The notes under the pieces are model-generated. The model saw only the letters and a list, made by a program, of their open reading frames with translations. It did no database searches and was not told where the DNA came from. 64,000 bases of DNA, from assembly GCF_900114705.1 (NCBI RefSeq), contig NZ_FOTW01000030.1, forward strand, positions 1 through 64,000, given 5' to 3'. The stretch comes from Rugamonas rubra (lineage in GTDB: Bacteria > Pseudomonadota > Gammaproteobacteria > Burkholderiales > Burkholderiaceae_D). Shown here piece by piece: positions 20,815 through 29,765 of this stretch. How positions within the stretch are numbered: position 1 is the first letter of the stretch; every line of letters begins with the position of its first letter. Both the position numbers and the translations under genes were made by a program.

Positions 20815-21387
20815 TCAGCCGTTCATCAGTTGCAGCACCACGGCGGCGCACAGCGCCACCCACATCAGCGCACCGCCGGCGAAGACCTCGGCGGCGATCG
20901 CCTGCGCCTCCAGCTCCTCGCCGGTGCGCAGGAAGCTGTCGCAACCACGGAACAGCAGGCAGCCGCCCAGCACCATGCCGAGGCAGAGGATGGCGATACT
21001 CGGCCACAAGCTGGGAATGGCCAAGCCGAAGGCGGACAGCCACATCGGGATCGCCGTCACGGCTGCCAGCAGGAAGGTGTCGCGGAAGCCGACCTTGATC
21101 TGGTGCGCCGACGCCACCTGCTTGATCAGCCATGCCACCAGCGGCACCGTCAACAACTCCATGACGAAGAAGACGATGGCCACCTCCTGCCAGCGCGCCG
21201 CCGACGCGGTGACCGGGTAGATGGCGCCGTGGTGGGCGCCGGCGTAGATCAGCATGGCCGGCGGTATCAATGAAAACGGCATGGTCAGGAAGAAGAAGGT
21301 TTCCAGCACCGAGGGGTGGGATTGGCGCAGGCTGACCCAACCGTCCAAGGAGGAGAACGGTAGCTTGAGGATGTGTAGCGGACTCAT
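20815..21387 (-). CDS. YIP1-family membrane protein (190 aa)
   Basis: Five to six hydrophobic segments are present, for example FFFLTMPFSLIPPAMLIYAG, VAIVFFVMELLTVPLVAWLI and SIAILCLGMVLGGCLLF. The layout and the WxSL...HP..LETFFFL beginning match bacterial YIP1 (DUF1282/YohC-like) proteins of the inner membrane. Their role is not established. It is convergent with the glycerate kinase gene, with 27 bp between them, and stands alone on its strand. Confidence 0.8.
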   Translation of the reverse strand: MSPLHILKLPFSSLDGWVSLRQSHPSVLETFFFLTMPFSLIPPAMLIYAGAHHGAIYPVTASAARWQEVAIVFFVMELLTVPLVAWLIKQVASAHQIKVGFRDTFLLAAVTAIPMWLSAFGLAIPSLWPSIAILCLGMVLGGCLLFRGCDSFLRTGEELEAQAIAAEVFAGGALMWVALCAAVVLQLMNG

Positions 21388-21552
21388 TTGGCTGATCCCT
21401 TATCGAAAGACTGGCTGTCCGATTTCGGCTGGAAAAGCATGCGGCCACACCGGCATATCCGGCCAGTTGCCACCGGGCGCGGGCGGAATGCCCGCTTAAA
21501 GTGGTATTTAAACTATATCATAAAGTTAAGGCAACACCACATCGGCGTTGGC

Positions 21553-22131
21553 TCAAGCGAACGGCCGCACGCCGATCAGCACGCCATGCAACCAGAAGGC
21601 GAACACGACAAAGGCGAGCAGGCCGACGGCGAGCGTCGCCAGGGTGCCGCCCAGCGTGCCGGCCGGATAGGTGGTGCCGGCGGCGCGGTCGCGCTGGCGC
21701 GCGGCGCGGAAGTCCAGCACCGCCCACAACAGGAAGGCGCCGAACAGCACCACGTCGGCCAGCATGCCGTTGGCCAGCAGGTGGCCGAAGGCCCACAGCT
21801 TGGTGCCCAGCACCATCAGATGGTGGACGGCGGCCTTGATGCGGTTGCGCGGCACGTAGGCGGCGGCCAGCAGCACGAAGAAGGCCAGCATGAACAGCGC
21901 GCTCAGGTGGCGCAGGAACACCGGCGGCTGCCACAGCTGCACCGGCTCCTGGCGCGCCAGGCCGAAGCCCCAGATGATCAGGCCGAAGCCGAGCAGCGAC
22001 AGCAGGCTGATCACGCCCTTCCAGGCGGCCTCGCCCTGCCGGGCCAGTTGGCGCTGGCGCCAAGGCTCGGCGACAATGCGCACCGAGTGCGTGCCGAGGA
22101 AAAGAATCAAACCGAGTAGCAATATCGTCAT
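21553..22131 (-). CDS. NnrU-family membrane protein (192 aa)
   Basis: Five to six membrane helices are present with the NnrU pattern: LGLILFLGTHSVRIV at the N-terminus, then LARQEPVQLWQPP and HHLMVLGTKLWAFGHLLANG, which carries the conserved histidines. NnrU was first noted in denitrification gene clusters, but most members, like this one, have no such neighbours; its function is unknown. AAGG precedes the ATG at 22131. The in-frame extension toward 22485 is GC-rich non-coding sequence that overlaps the next gene. Confidence 0.85.
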   Translation of the reverse strand: MTILLLGLILFLGTHSVRIVAEPWRQRQLARQGEAAWKGVISLLSLLGFGLIIWGFGLARQEPVQLWQPPVFLRHLSALFMLAFFVLLAAAYVPRNRIKAAVHHLMVLGTKLWAFGHLLANGMLADVVLFGAFLLWAVLDFRAARQRDRAAGTTYPAGTLGGTLATLAVGLLAFVVFAFWLHGVLIGVRPFA

Positions 22132-22268
22132 CGAGCTGCCTTGCGAAGTGGATGGGGGCTGGGCTTGCGGACCCGGCGCGACGCGGACGCGGCGCCGGGG
22201 GGATGGCGTATGGTGGCACGGAAATGTTGTCAAAGCAATCTCGCGAGGGAAATCGCCCGGGCGGGGGC

Positions 22269-22305
22269 GGCACGGCCGGCCATGCGCGGCCGGGCCGGCC
22301 GTGCC
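22269..22305 (-). terminator. Strong GC hairpin after the 82-aa gene
   Basis: GGCACGGCCGGCC and its exact complement form a 13-bp stem around an 11-nt loop, starting 6 bp beyond the stop codon at 22311. No U-run follows, so it may be a Rho-assisted 3' end or an RNA-stabilising hairpin. Confidence 0.55.
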
Positions 22306-22310
22306 ACGTG

Positions 22311-22559
22311 TCAGGCCAGCCGCACCAGCGGATTGGCGATGATGTTGTCGATCTGGCGGATCGCCTCGTCGCAGGCGGCGGCGACGGCGTCGTCCTCGCT
22401 GTCGCGGATGAACTGCATGGTGGCGCCCTCGAACACGTCGACGCCGTCCGGCCCGGCGCGCTCGATGTCGCAGCTGGCGGTCCATTTGTCACCGCTGGTG
22501 GGCGCGGCGAACGGCACGATTTCCCAGCCCTTGTAGTGAATTTTCGATCCTTGATCCAT
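22311..22559 (-). CDS. Conserved hypothetical protein (82 aa)
   Basis: The small soluble protein begins MDQGSKIHYKGWEIVPFAAP and ends with an amphipathic helix (CDEAIRQIDNIIANPLVRLA). I cannot name a family. AAGGAG lies 6 bp before the ATG and a strong hairpin follows the stop, so it appears to be a real independent gene. It lies between the NnrU and M28 peptidase genes on the same strand. Confidence 0.75.
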   Translation of the reverse strand: MDQGSKIHYKGWEIVPFAAPTSGDKWTASCDIERAGPDGVDVFEGATMQFIRDSEDDAVAAACDEAIRQIDNIIANPLVRLA

Positions 22560-22700
22560 CTGCTTCTCCTTGGCGGTGGCTAGTCAACTGCTGCCTTCGA
22601 TGATACAGGATGCGGCGCCGTTTCCGCGCCCGCCTTGCCCGGGCCGGGTCACGAAAGCGCGGCAACGCCGGCCGAGTGCCGCCGGCCGCCAGGTTCGGCC

Positions 22701-24146
22701 CTAGTCCTGCTTGGGCGCGCGGCCGATCGGCTCGTCCATGTTGGCCAGATACCAGGTCAGCGAGGACAGCACCGCCACGTGCCGCTTCAGGTTCTGCGGG
22801 TCGACCTTGTCGAGCGTGTCGGCGGCCGTGTGGTGGTAGTGGAAGTAGCTGTGGCTGTCGACCAGCGGCTCGAAGCTGGGCACGCCGCCGGTCTCCAGCG
22901 CGTGCAGGTCGCCGGCGCCGAGCACGTCGCGGCGGGTGAAGGCGCTGGCGCCGATCGGCTGCAACGCCGCCTGCAAGGGCGCGAACAGCTTCTCCACGCG
23001 CGGGCCGACGCTGGCCAACACGCCGAACGGGCGGCCGGCGCCGGAGTCGCTCTCGATGGCGGCGAACTGCTTGTCCAGCCTGGCCTGGTGGGCGTCGAAA
23101 TAGGCGGCGCCGCCACGGCCGCCGTTCTCCTCGTTCATCCAGGCGATCATGCGGATGGTGCGGCGCGGCTGCAGCTTGAGTTTTTTCAGCGTCTCGATGA
23201 CGCCCATCGCGCCCATCACGCCGGCGCCGTCGTCGTTGGCGCCGGTGGCCAGGTCCCACGAGTCCAGGTGGCCGGAGACGATCACCACCTCGTCGGCCTT
23301 GTCGCTGCCCGGCAGGTCGGCGATGACGTTGAAGCTGTCGGCGTCGGCCAGGGTCTGCGGCGTCAAGGTCAGGTGCATGCTCAGCGGGCCGCGCGCGGCC
23401 AGTCGGCTCATCAGCATGGCGTCCTCGCTGGTGACGGCGGCGGCCGGGATGCGCGCGCCGTCGACCAAGCCGGTGGCGCCGGTGTGGGGAATGCGGAAGT
23501 CGGCGCCGCCGACCGAGCGCACCAGCGCGGCGGCCGCGCCCATCTGCGCCGCCAGCTTCGGTCCGTTGAAGCGGTAGTTCGAGCCGCGTCCGTAGGCCGG
23601 GCCGGCCAGGCCGCGTTCGGCCATTTCCTGGTCGAAGGCGACGTCGAACAGCACGATGCGGCCCTTGACCTCGGCGGCGCGCGCCTTCAGCTCGTCGAAG
23701 TCGCGCACCACCAGCACCGGCGCGGTCAGGCCGGCGGCCGGCGTGGCACCGGAACCGCCCAGCGCCGTCAGCACGACGCGCTGGCTGACACCGGCCGGAC
23801 GGCCGCTGTAGTCGACCAACTCGGCCGTCTCGGCGCCGCGCACCCAGTGCGGCACCTTGACCGGTTGCAGGGTGACGGTCGCGCCCAGCTTGCGCAACGC
23901 CGCCGCCACCTGCTCGACCGCCGCCGCCGCGCCGGCCGAGCCGGACAGGCGCGGGCCGACCAGGTCGGTCAGGTCGGCCAGGCGCTGGTAGGCCCAGTCG
24001 CTCTGCATCGCCGTGTCGCGGATGCTGCCCAGGGTGGCGGCGTCGTTGGCCGGCGCGGCGGCGTGGGCGCCGGCGTTCAGCAGGCAGGTGATCAGGGCGG
24101 CCAGCACGGGCTGGCGCAACAGCGGCTTGTTCAACACAGGTTTCAT
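22701..24146 (-). CDS. Secreted M28-family metallopeptidase (481 aa)
   Basis: A signal peptide (about residues 1-30, LAALITCLLNAGAHA) directs export. The M28 catalytic domain shows the zinc and catalytic residues in order: SGHLDSWD, GANDDGAG, NEENGG, ESDSG and YHHTAADT. A protease-associated-type insert (about 120-250) precedes it, with GRIVLFDV. It is probably a periplasmic or secreted aminopeptidase/carboxypeptidase-like enzyme. The start at MKPVLNKP has AAGGA upstream; five extra codons to 24161 are possible. Single gene, divergent from the GNAT gene. Confidence 0.9.
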   Translation of the reverse strand: MKPVLNKPLLRQPVLAALITCLLNAGAHAAAPANDAATLGSIRDTAMQSDWAYQRLADLTDLVGPRLSGSAGAAAAVEQVAAALRKLGATVTLQPVKVPHWVRGAETAELVDYSGRPAGVSQRVVLTALGGSGATPAAGLTAPVLVVRDFDELKARAAEVKGRIVLFDVAFDQEMAERGLAGPAYGRGSNYRFNGPKLAAQMGAAAALVRSVGGADFRIPHTGATGLVDGARIPAAAVTSEDAMLMSRLAARGPLSMHLTLTPQTLADADSFNVIADLPGSDKADEVVIVSGHLDSWDLATGANDDGAGVMGAMGVIETLKKLKLQPRRTIRMIAWMNEENGGRGGAAYFDAHQARLDKQFAAIESDSGAGRPFGVLASVGPRVEKLFAPLQAALQPIGASAFTRRDVLGAGDLHALETGGVPSFEPLVDSHSYFHYHHTAADTLDKVDPQNLKRHVAVLSSLTWYLANMDEPIGRAPKQD

Positions 24147-24343
24147 GCGGATCCTTGACAAGAATGCGGGCGGGCGAAGTAGTTCGCCGGCGGTTTTTCC
24201 ACCGACGAGGATGGTGCCGGATTGTTACGATAGCGCATTTGGCTATCTTGTGCAGAAACTTCTAAAAACGCAGGCACCGGCGCGTTTGATTTGTCGCCGC
24301 GACTGCATTACCATGGGTTTCCCTCCGCAGAAAGGAAGCGCAT

Positions 24344-24898
24344 ATGCTCAAGGGACCACTGTGCACCGTCCGCCACTTGCTGACCGCCGACCTGAACACC
24401 TTCATCGCCCTGGTCAACGACCTGCCCTCGCGCGGCGACCACTTCTCCAGCCACTTCAAGTCGCCCGAGCAGATGCGCAAGGAGTTCCTGCAGACCGGCT
24501 TCGTCACCGAGGACAGCGAATTGTTCGTCATCGAGGACCGCGCCCACCACATCGTCGGCGTCATCACCCACTTCAAGAGCCGCACGCCGATCTGCCGCGA
24601 GATCGGCTACCGCCTGTTCGACGCGGCGCTGGCCGGGCGCGGCTACGTCAGCGAGGCGACCCGGCTGCTGGTCGACCACCTGTTCCGCGTCTACCAGTAC
24701 CACCGGCTCGAACTGCTGACCGCGCCGGAGAACATCGCCTCGGTGCGCGTCGCCGAAAAATGCGGCTTCCAGCCCGAGGGCCTGCTGCGCCAGGCCTTCT
24801 TCATCAACGGCCACTATTGCGACGTCAGCGTGCACAGCCTGCTGCGGCCCGAGTGGGAGCGCCTGCACGCACCGCTCAGCATGCTCGCCCGAATGTAA
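24344..24898 (+). CDS. GNAT-family N-acetyltransferase, RimJ/RimL type (184 aa)
   Basis: The GNAT fold is visible from VRHLLTADLNTFIALVNDLP to the C-terminus. The acetyl-CoA loop region reads LAGRGYVSEATRLLVDHLF, and the RimJ/L-type ending is ASVRVAEKCGFQPEGLLRQA. It transfers an acetyl group from acetyl-CoA to an amine, such as a protein N-terminus or small molecule; the acceptor is not evident. GGAAG lies 6 bp before the ATG. It is followed by the glycine-zipper gene 104 bp downstream. Confidence 0.9.
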   Translation: MLKGPLCTVRHLLTADLNTFIALVNDLPSRGDHFSSHFKSPEQMRKEFLQTGFVTEDSELFVIEDRAHHIVGVITHFKSRTPICREIGYRLFDAALAGRGYVSEATRLLVDHLFRVYQYHRLELLTAPENIASVRVAEKCGFQPEGLLRQAFFINGHYCDVSVHSLLRPEWERLHAPLSMLARM

Positions 24899-25002
24899 GA
24901 ATATGTATATGGCGTGGCGATTTCCCGGCCGGGCGATATAGTGACACTCATATCAGGGCCGCGCGGATCATTCCGATCCGGGGCCGAGCAGGAGACAACG
25001 CC

Positions 25003-25473
25003 ATGTTGAACAAAATGAGCAAAAAAATCCTGGCCGTGGTGATGCTGGCCGCAGCCGCCGTGTCGACCAGCGCGCAGGCAAGCGACCGCGACTTCAACAC
25101 CGCCGCCGGCGCCATCGTCGGCGCGGCCATCGGCCATAACAGCGGCGGCCGCGACGGCGCCATCGTCGGCGGCCTGATCGGCGCCGCCGTTGGCAACAGC
25201 ATCAACAGCGACGACCGCTCCTACCGCCGCGACAACCGCCGCGACAGCCGCTATGTCGAAACCCGCGTCTACCAGTCGGCGCCGACCTACTACGAACCGG
25301 CGCCGGTCTACTATGCGCCGCCGCCGCGCTACTACGCGCCGCCACAGGTGGTCTACGTCGAGCCGGCCCGCCCCTACTACCGCGAATACCGCGAGGTGCG
25401 CGAGTACCGTGGCCGCGACAACTACTATTACGAGGGCGGCCGCCACCACCACCATCGCCGCCACGATCGCTAA
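25003..25473 (+). CDS. Glycine-zipper envelope protein (156 aa)
   Basis: A signal peptide (about residues 1-26, ending STSAQAS) is followed by a glycine-zipper segment, AAGAIVGAAIGHNSGGRDGA then IVGGLIGAAVGNSI. Next come a Tyr/Pro-rich stretch (YYEPAPVYYAPPPRYYAPP) and a basic, His-rich tail. Such proteins associate with the outer membrane or periplasm and are often stress-induced. GGAG lies 8 bp before the ATG. A strong intrinsic terminator follows at 25498, so the gene is a separate unit. Confidence 0.85.
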   Translation: MLNKMSKKILAVVMLAAAAVSTSAQASDRDFNTAAGAIVGAAIGHNSGGRDGAIVGGLIGAAVGNSINSDDRSYRRDNRRDSRYVETRVYQSAPTYYEPAPVYYAPPPRYYAPPQVVYVEPARPYYREYREVREYRGRDNYYYEGGRHHHHRRHDR

Positions 25474-25497
25474 GCCCCCGACCGGGAGCGCCAACTA

Positions 25498-25535
25498 AAA
25501 GAGCCTGACGCGTCGCCGCGTCAGGCTCTTTTTCA
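25498..25535 (+). terminator. Rho-independent terminator
   Basis: The stem GAGCCTGACGCG / CGCGTCAGGCTC (12 bp) has loop TCGC and is followed by TTTTT. Upstream AAAA pairs with the T-run, so it can also work on the other strand for the ter operon end. Confidence 0.92.
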
Positions 25536-25563
25536 TTGCCCCCCAACCCGGGACGCCGAAGCC

Positions 25564-25594
25564 GGGGTCTGACCCCGTAAGGGGGTCAGACCCC
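25564..25594. repeat. REP-like palindrome, copy 3
   Basis: GGGGTCTGACCCC and its inverted copy flank GTAAG. It lies 27 bp after the stop of the ter operon's last gene, so it probably contributes to the 3' end of that transcript. Confidence 0.85.
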
Positions 25595-25620
25595 TAAGTT
25601 GTCGGGGTTGAAGCCGCCGC

Positions 25621-26883
25621 CTAGTCCTTGCTGCCGGCTGCCCAGCGCAGGCCGAAGCTGTATTTGCGGTCCATCAGCTCGTGCAGGGTCGTGCGCCCCT
25701 GCGGCACGATGTAGTCGACCAGCTTGGTCACCTGCAGCTTGCCGCCGACGTTCTCCAACATGGCGATGGCGCACATCATCTGGTCGCCGCCCTGGTCCAG
25801 GCGCACCTCGATGGGCGGCTGGTCGGGCACGTTGACGGTGACCACGCCGTCGGTGGCGGCCCAGTTCGCCACGCCCTCGTAGATGAAGGCGAAGATCAGC
25901 GCCCGCTTGATCTCGCCGAAATGGGCGCCGTTGATGCTCAGGTTCTCGCCGTCCACCGAGGCACCGGTGCGGTCGTCGGCGGCCAATTGGATGTAGGGCC
26001 TGCCGGCGAAGTCGCCGAAGCTACCGCCCAGCGCCTGTACCACGCCGGGCGTGCCGTCGGCCATCTCGAACATGCAGCCCAGGTCCAGGTCGATGCCGCG
26101 CGGCGCGCCCGCGCCCGCGCCGGTCAGGCGGGCGAAGAAGCCCGGCTTTTCCGCCGCCACCGGCGCGGCGCCGGCCGCGCGGTTCCAGTTCAGGTTGACG
26201 TGGATGCGGCCGAAGCCGGCCGCCGAGGTCTTCTCCAGCGAGATCTTGTCGCCGCGCTTCTCCAGCGTGACCTTCGACAGCGACACCTTCGGCGCGGCCG
26301 CCGGGGCCGGGGCCGCAGCGGGGGCCGCAGCCGGGGACGCAGCGGGGACGGCGGCCGGCGCCGGCGCGGTGGCGCCGCTCTCGCTGCCGCCGAAATGCGC
26401 CAGCAGCGCCGCCAGGCCGCCGTTGAAGCCCTGCCCCACCGCGCCGAAGCGCCACACGCCGTCCTTGCGGTACACCTCGGCGAGGATGACCGCCTTCTCG
26501 TCCTGGAAGTCGCCGCCGGCCAGGGCGAACTGCGCCACGCCGCCCAGCGTCACGCTGCCGCCGCTGATGGCGCGCATGCTGGCGCCGCCGTCGATGGCGG
26601 CGGTGAACACCAGCTTGCAGATCGACTCGGGCAGCGCCGCCAGATTCACGGCGAAGCTGACCCGCTCGCCGCCGAGGCGCAGCGTGACCGCATCGCCCGG
26701 ACTGGCCAGCTGGTTGTAGAACACCATGTAGCGGTCGTCGGACAGGCGCTCGGCGCTGTCGAGGCCGAAGCAGGACACGTCGGCCAGCGCGCCGCCGATG
26801 CGCAGGTCGACGTCGACGTTGAAGGACAGGCCGCAATCGAGGTCGCTGAGCTTGCTCTTTTGTCCGCGCGAGAATTGTTTCAT
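25621..26883 (-). CDS. terA: TerA-like double TerD-domain protein (420 aa)
   Basis: The first TerD-type domain (about residues 1-175) includes DVSCFGLDSAERLSDDRYMV and VYRKDGVWRFGAVGQGFNGG. It is joined by an Ala/Pro-rich linker (about 185-205) to a second, more divergent TerD-like domain (about 210-415) with IDLDLGCMFEMADG. This is the TerA architecture. TerD-superfamily domains bind Ca2+ through Asp clusters and take part in tellurite, phage and envelope-stress resistance. AGGAA lies 8 bp before the ATG at 26883; the frame upstream of it overlaps another gene. It is the last gene of the minus-strand ter operon. Confidence 0.9.
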   Translation of the reverse strand: MKQFSRGQKSKLSDLDCGLSFNVDVDLRIGGALADVSCFGLDSAERLSDDRYMVFYNQLASPGDAVTLRLGGERVSFAVNLAALPESICKLVFTAAIDGGASMRAISGGSVTLGGVAQFALAGGDFQDEKAVILAEVYRKDGVWRFGAVGQGFNGGLAALLAHFGGSESGATAPAPAAVPAASPAAAPAAAPAPAAAPKVSLSKVTLEKRGDKISLEKTSAAGFGRIHVNLNWNRAAGAAPVAAEKPGFFARLTGAGAGAPRGIDLDLGCMFEMADGTPGVVQALGGSFGDFAGRPYIQLAADDRTGASVDGENLSINGAHFGEIKRALIFAFIYEGVANWAATDGVVTVNVPDQPPIEVRLDQGGDQMMCAIAMLENVGGKLQVTKLVDYIVPQGRTTLHELMDRKYSFGLRWAAGSKD

Positions 26884-26927
26884 ACGAAGGTTCCTATCGA
26901 AGTTGGGGGGACCGTCCGCAGCGCCGC

Positions 26928-27845
26928 TCAGTGCGGGCTGTTCAGGACGGTGGGGGGAAGCTGGTTTTGCTCCGGATGGGAACCGAACAGGCGCGAGCGC
27001 GCCAGCGTGCTCTCGGCCCAGGCGCGGTGGGTCGCCACCTCGCACATCGACTGGTCCATGGCGAACACCGCCGGGCTGTCCGGATGCAGGATGGCGGCGG
27101 CGGCGCGCAGGTCGCCGGCCGAGACGCGGTAGTGGCTCTCGATGGCGGCGATCTGGCTGGGGTGGATGGCGGTCTTGCCGACCATGCCGTAGGCCAGGTC
27201 CTCGGCCACCTCCTCGCTGAGCAGCTCGGGCAGATCCAGATGCTCGAACACCGGCGCCGTCAAGGCGAAGCCGTGCGGCCGGAAGGTGGTCACCAGGCGG
27301 GCGATCACCGGGCCGAGCGGCGTGCGGTACAGCGTCATGTTGCGCGGCCGGCGCAGGCCCAGCAGCGACAGCAGGTCGTTGCCGCCGATACGCAGCGCCA
27401 GCACCCGTTCGCGGATGCCGGGCGCCTCGATCAGCCGGCGCAGCGCGCGCATCTCGTCGTCGTCGAACACCTCGGCCGTCTCCAGCGTCGGCATCAGCAC
27501 GTGGCGGGTGTCGCGCACCAGCTTGCAGTAGGCGGCCAGGTTGTACTGGGTCGCCTTGGGGATGACGAAGCCGGTCAGCTTGTCGGCGCCGGGCATGGCC
27601 AGCACGCGCGCCATCACCTCCTGGTTGCGCACGCGGACGAAGCGCTCGGCCGTGCTGGCCGCCGGCATATGCGCCAGCACCAGCGACAGGTTGAACATGG
27701 CGTAGCTCAGCTCGCGCTCGGCGACGGCGTCCTCGGTGCACATGATGAGCGAACGCACATGGGCCAGCCGGGTGCCGCTGGCCACCTCCATCAAATGCTT
27801 GTGGGTGGCCGGCACGTAGAGCGAGGCCCCGATTGGTTTAACCAT
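26928..27845 (-). CDS. Citrate-lyase-beta/HpcH-type aldolase of the Ter module (305 aa)
   Basis: A TIM-barrel CitE-like protein of the HpcH/HpaI family: SLYVPATHKHLMEVASG at the N-terminus, RVRNQE (substrate Arg), ALRIGGNDLLSLLGL and GKTAIHPSQI. CitE-like proteins cleave or form C-C bonds in CoA esters or related acids. Members of this subfamily are a standing part of Ter operons, where they are predicted to help make a nucleoside-like metabolite. The ATG at 27845 is preferred over one three codons earlier because AGGA lies 9 bp upstream. It overlaps the preceding gene's end by 8 bp, so the two are translationally coupled. Confidence 0.87.
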   Translation of the reverse strand: MVKPIGASLYVPATHKHLMEVASGTRLAHVRSLIMCTEDAVAERELSYAMFNLSLVLAHMPAASTAERFVRVRNQEVMARVLAMPGADKLTGFVIPKATQYNLAAYCKLVRDTRHVLMPTLETAEVFDDDEMRALRRLIEAPGIRERVLALRIGGNDLLSLLGLRRPRNMTLYRTPLGPVIARLVTTFRPHGFALTAPVFEHLDLPELLSEEVAEDLAYGMVGKTAIHPSQIAAIESHYRVSAGDLRAAAAILHPDSPAVFAMDQSMCEVATHRAWAESTLARSRLFGSHPEQNQLPPTVLNSPH

Positions 27846-29016
27846 CTGAGACATTCCTGATGATGGAGACCGCCTGGTAAGGCAGCTCGGGGTCGATATG
27901 CACCGGCACGTTCTTTTCACGTGCCAGCACCAGCAGGTGGGCGACGTCGGCGCTGGCCGCGTCGCGCACGATCAGGCGTTCCGGCGTGCGCCGCAGCAGC
28001 ACGCGGGTGGCCTCGCCCAGGCCGGGCTTGATCAGGTTGCGGTCGGCGATGGCGTGCTCGCGCATGGCCTCGGCCATGTAGCGGCGCGACACCCGCGCCG
28101 CCTCGTCGCGCGCCGCCAAGGTGGCCGCCAGGGCAGCCGCCTCGCCTGCCGCGCCACGGCTCGCGCCGTGGGTCGCGCCAAAAGGCGCGCCAACTGCCGC
28201 AGCGCTTGTCGCCTCGCCCGCCGCCAGCGCCAGCGCACGCTCGACCAGACTGTCGGCGAACGCGCGCGACTGGTCCTGCGGTTCGAACTCGGCGTAGTAG
28301 ACGCAGCCGTGGAAGTCGGCCGGGCCGATGGACTGGTTCAGGATCGAGCGGCTGACCAGGCCCGAGACGGTGGCGTTGAGGATGCTCGAGGGGATCAGGT
28401 AGTCGTCGTGGGCGGCGGCGCAGGCGGCCACCCCGGCCAGGTCGGACAGGACGTACAGGCCGCTGTCGATGGCGCAGCCGTGGCTGGCGTTGAAGTCGGC
28501 CATGCTGGCCTGCAGTTCGCCGCTGATGACGCCCTTGCCGGTCCAGCCGTCGACGAAGACGATGGACTCGGCGGCGTGGCCGCGCGCCAGGATGTACTCC
28601 AGCGCCACCTGGTCGATGCCACGGTCGCGGATGATGGACAGCGAATAGTGCGCCGTCTCGCGGCCGAACACCCCGCCCAGCAAACGCTTGAGCACCACGC
28701 CGACCGGCGTGCCGGCGCGCGCCAGCGACACCAGCGTCACCGGGCCGCTGCGGCGTTGGGCGATCAGGCCGGCCAGCGCCAGGCAGTCGCCGGCCATGCG
28801 CTCCAGGTTGGCGGCGCAGGCGGCGCGGAACACCTCCAGATAGCGCGCCGACGGCAGCGACTCGCGCGACAGCATCTCGCTGTAATGGCGCCGGCCGGAC
28901 TGGATCAGCCGCTCCTTGTCCGGCACGTCGACGAAGGAGGCCAGCGCCAGCGGCTTGAGCAGGAACTGCACGTCGTCGCCGTGGTAGCTGCCGCTGAAGT
29001 TCATCGCGGCGTTCAT
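27838..29016 (-). CDS. StiP-type protein with phosphoribosyltransferase-like and PELOTA domains (392 aa)
   Basis: This is the long Ter-operon protein often labelled cysteine protease StiP. The N-terminal and central part (about residues 40-270) has a PRTase-like core with VTLVSLARAGTPVGVVLKR and SIVFVDGWTGKGVISGEL, the PRPP-loop-like segment. After an Ala-rich insert (about 275-310), the C-terminal about 80 residues match the PELOTA RNA-binding domain (RNLIKPGLGEATRVLLRR...). It probably uses or makes a ribosylated intermediate. GGAG lies 6 bp before the ATG at 29016. It overlaps the HAD gene by 4 bp and the CitE-like gene by 8 bp. Confidence 0.85.
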   Translation of the reverse strand: MNAAMNFSGSYHGDDVQFLLKPLALASFVDVPDKERLIQSGRRHYSEMLSRESLPSARYLEVFRAACAANLERMAGDCLALAGLIAQRRSGPVTLVSLARAGTPVGVVLKRLLGGVFGRETAHYSLSIIRDRGIDQVALEYILARGHAAESIVFVDGWTGKGVISGELQASMADFNASHGCAIDSGLYVLSDLAGVAACAAAHDDYLIPSSILNATVSGLVSRSILNQSIGPADFHGCVYYAEFEPQDQSRAFADSLVERALALAAGEATSAAAVGAPFGATHGASRGAAGEAAALAATLAARDEAARVSRRYMAEAMREHAIADRNLIKPGLGEATRVLLRRTPERLIVRDAASADVAHLLVLAREKNVPVHIDPELPYQAVSIIRNVSDG

Positions 29017-29765
29017 AGCGGCTCCAGGGCCAGCCCGGCCAGCTGGCTGCCGCGCGGCACGATGGCGTAGTCGCAGGCGGCCATGAAGCGGGCGTCGGAG
29101 CGGCTGTCGCCCATGCCGAAGGTGAGCAGCGCGCCGTGCTCGGCGCGCAGGCGCTCGGTTACGTAGGCCACCGCGTGCGACTTGTTGAGCGCGTTGGGCA
29201 GCACCGCCAGGTTGTTGCCGTTGCGGTGGATGAAGTAGTCGTGGCCGCGCGCCTCCAGCCACGGCCGCACCACCTCGCGCTCGATCGGCTCGAGCCGTTC
29301 GGCGATCTTGTCGGCGTCCTTGAACACCAGGTAGAACGGGATGGAGAAGTCCTCGATGACGCGGGCGCGGCCGCGCTGGCCGGCCGCCGCCACGTAGGCG
29401 TCGACCAGGCCGGCCAGCTCGGCCAGGCCCTCCTGCGCCGCCAACATCAGCGGACGCATGCGTTCCAGCCAGTCGCGGTCGGCGCTGCCGTCGGGCAACA
29501 GCACCACGCCGCCGTAGTTGATCACGGCGTAGCTGTGGAAGTCCAGCCGCACGCGGCGGAAGGCGTCCAGGTTGCGCGCCGTGGCCGGGATCACCGTCAT
29601 ACCGTCTTGCATGAAGTCGAACAGGGCGCGCTGGCCGGCCGTGCTGAAGGAGCAGGCGACGCCGTCCTTGAGCACGGCGGCCGTTTGCAGGTCGTCGCGG
29701 TCGACACACTTCTCCAGCGATTGGAACAGCGTGTCGTCGAGATCAGCGAACAGGAATTTCTTCAA
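29013..29765 (-). CDS. HAD-superfamily phosphatase of the Ter module (250 aa)
   Basis: The HAD nucleophile motif FADLDDTLFQS is at the very N-terminus. Motif II is PATARN, and motif IV is FGMGDSRSDARFM near residue 222, as in Cof/trehalose-phosphatase-type phosphatases. It should dephosphorylate a sugar- or nucleotide-like phosphate in the Ter metabolite pathway. The start is taken as TTG at 29765 (reading MKKFLFADLDD) because the HAD motif begins here and GAGG lies 6 bp upstream. It overlaps the PRTase gene by 23 bp and the StiP gene by 4 bp. Confidence 0.85.
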   Translation of the reverse strand: MKKFLFADLDDTLFQSLEKCVDRDDLQTAAVLKDGVACSFSTAGQRALFDFMQDGMTVIPATARNLDAFRRVRLDFHSYAVINYGGVVLLPDGSADRDWLERMRPLMLAAQEGLAELAGLVDAYVAAAGQRGRARVIEDFSIPFYLVFKDADKIAERLEPIEREVVRPWLEARGHDYFIHRNGNNLAVLPNALNKSHAVAYVTERLRAEHGALLTFGMGDSRSDARFMAACDYAIVPRGSQLAGLALEPL

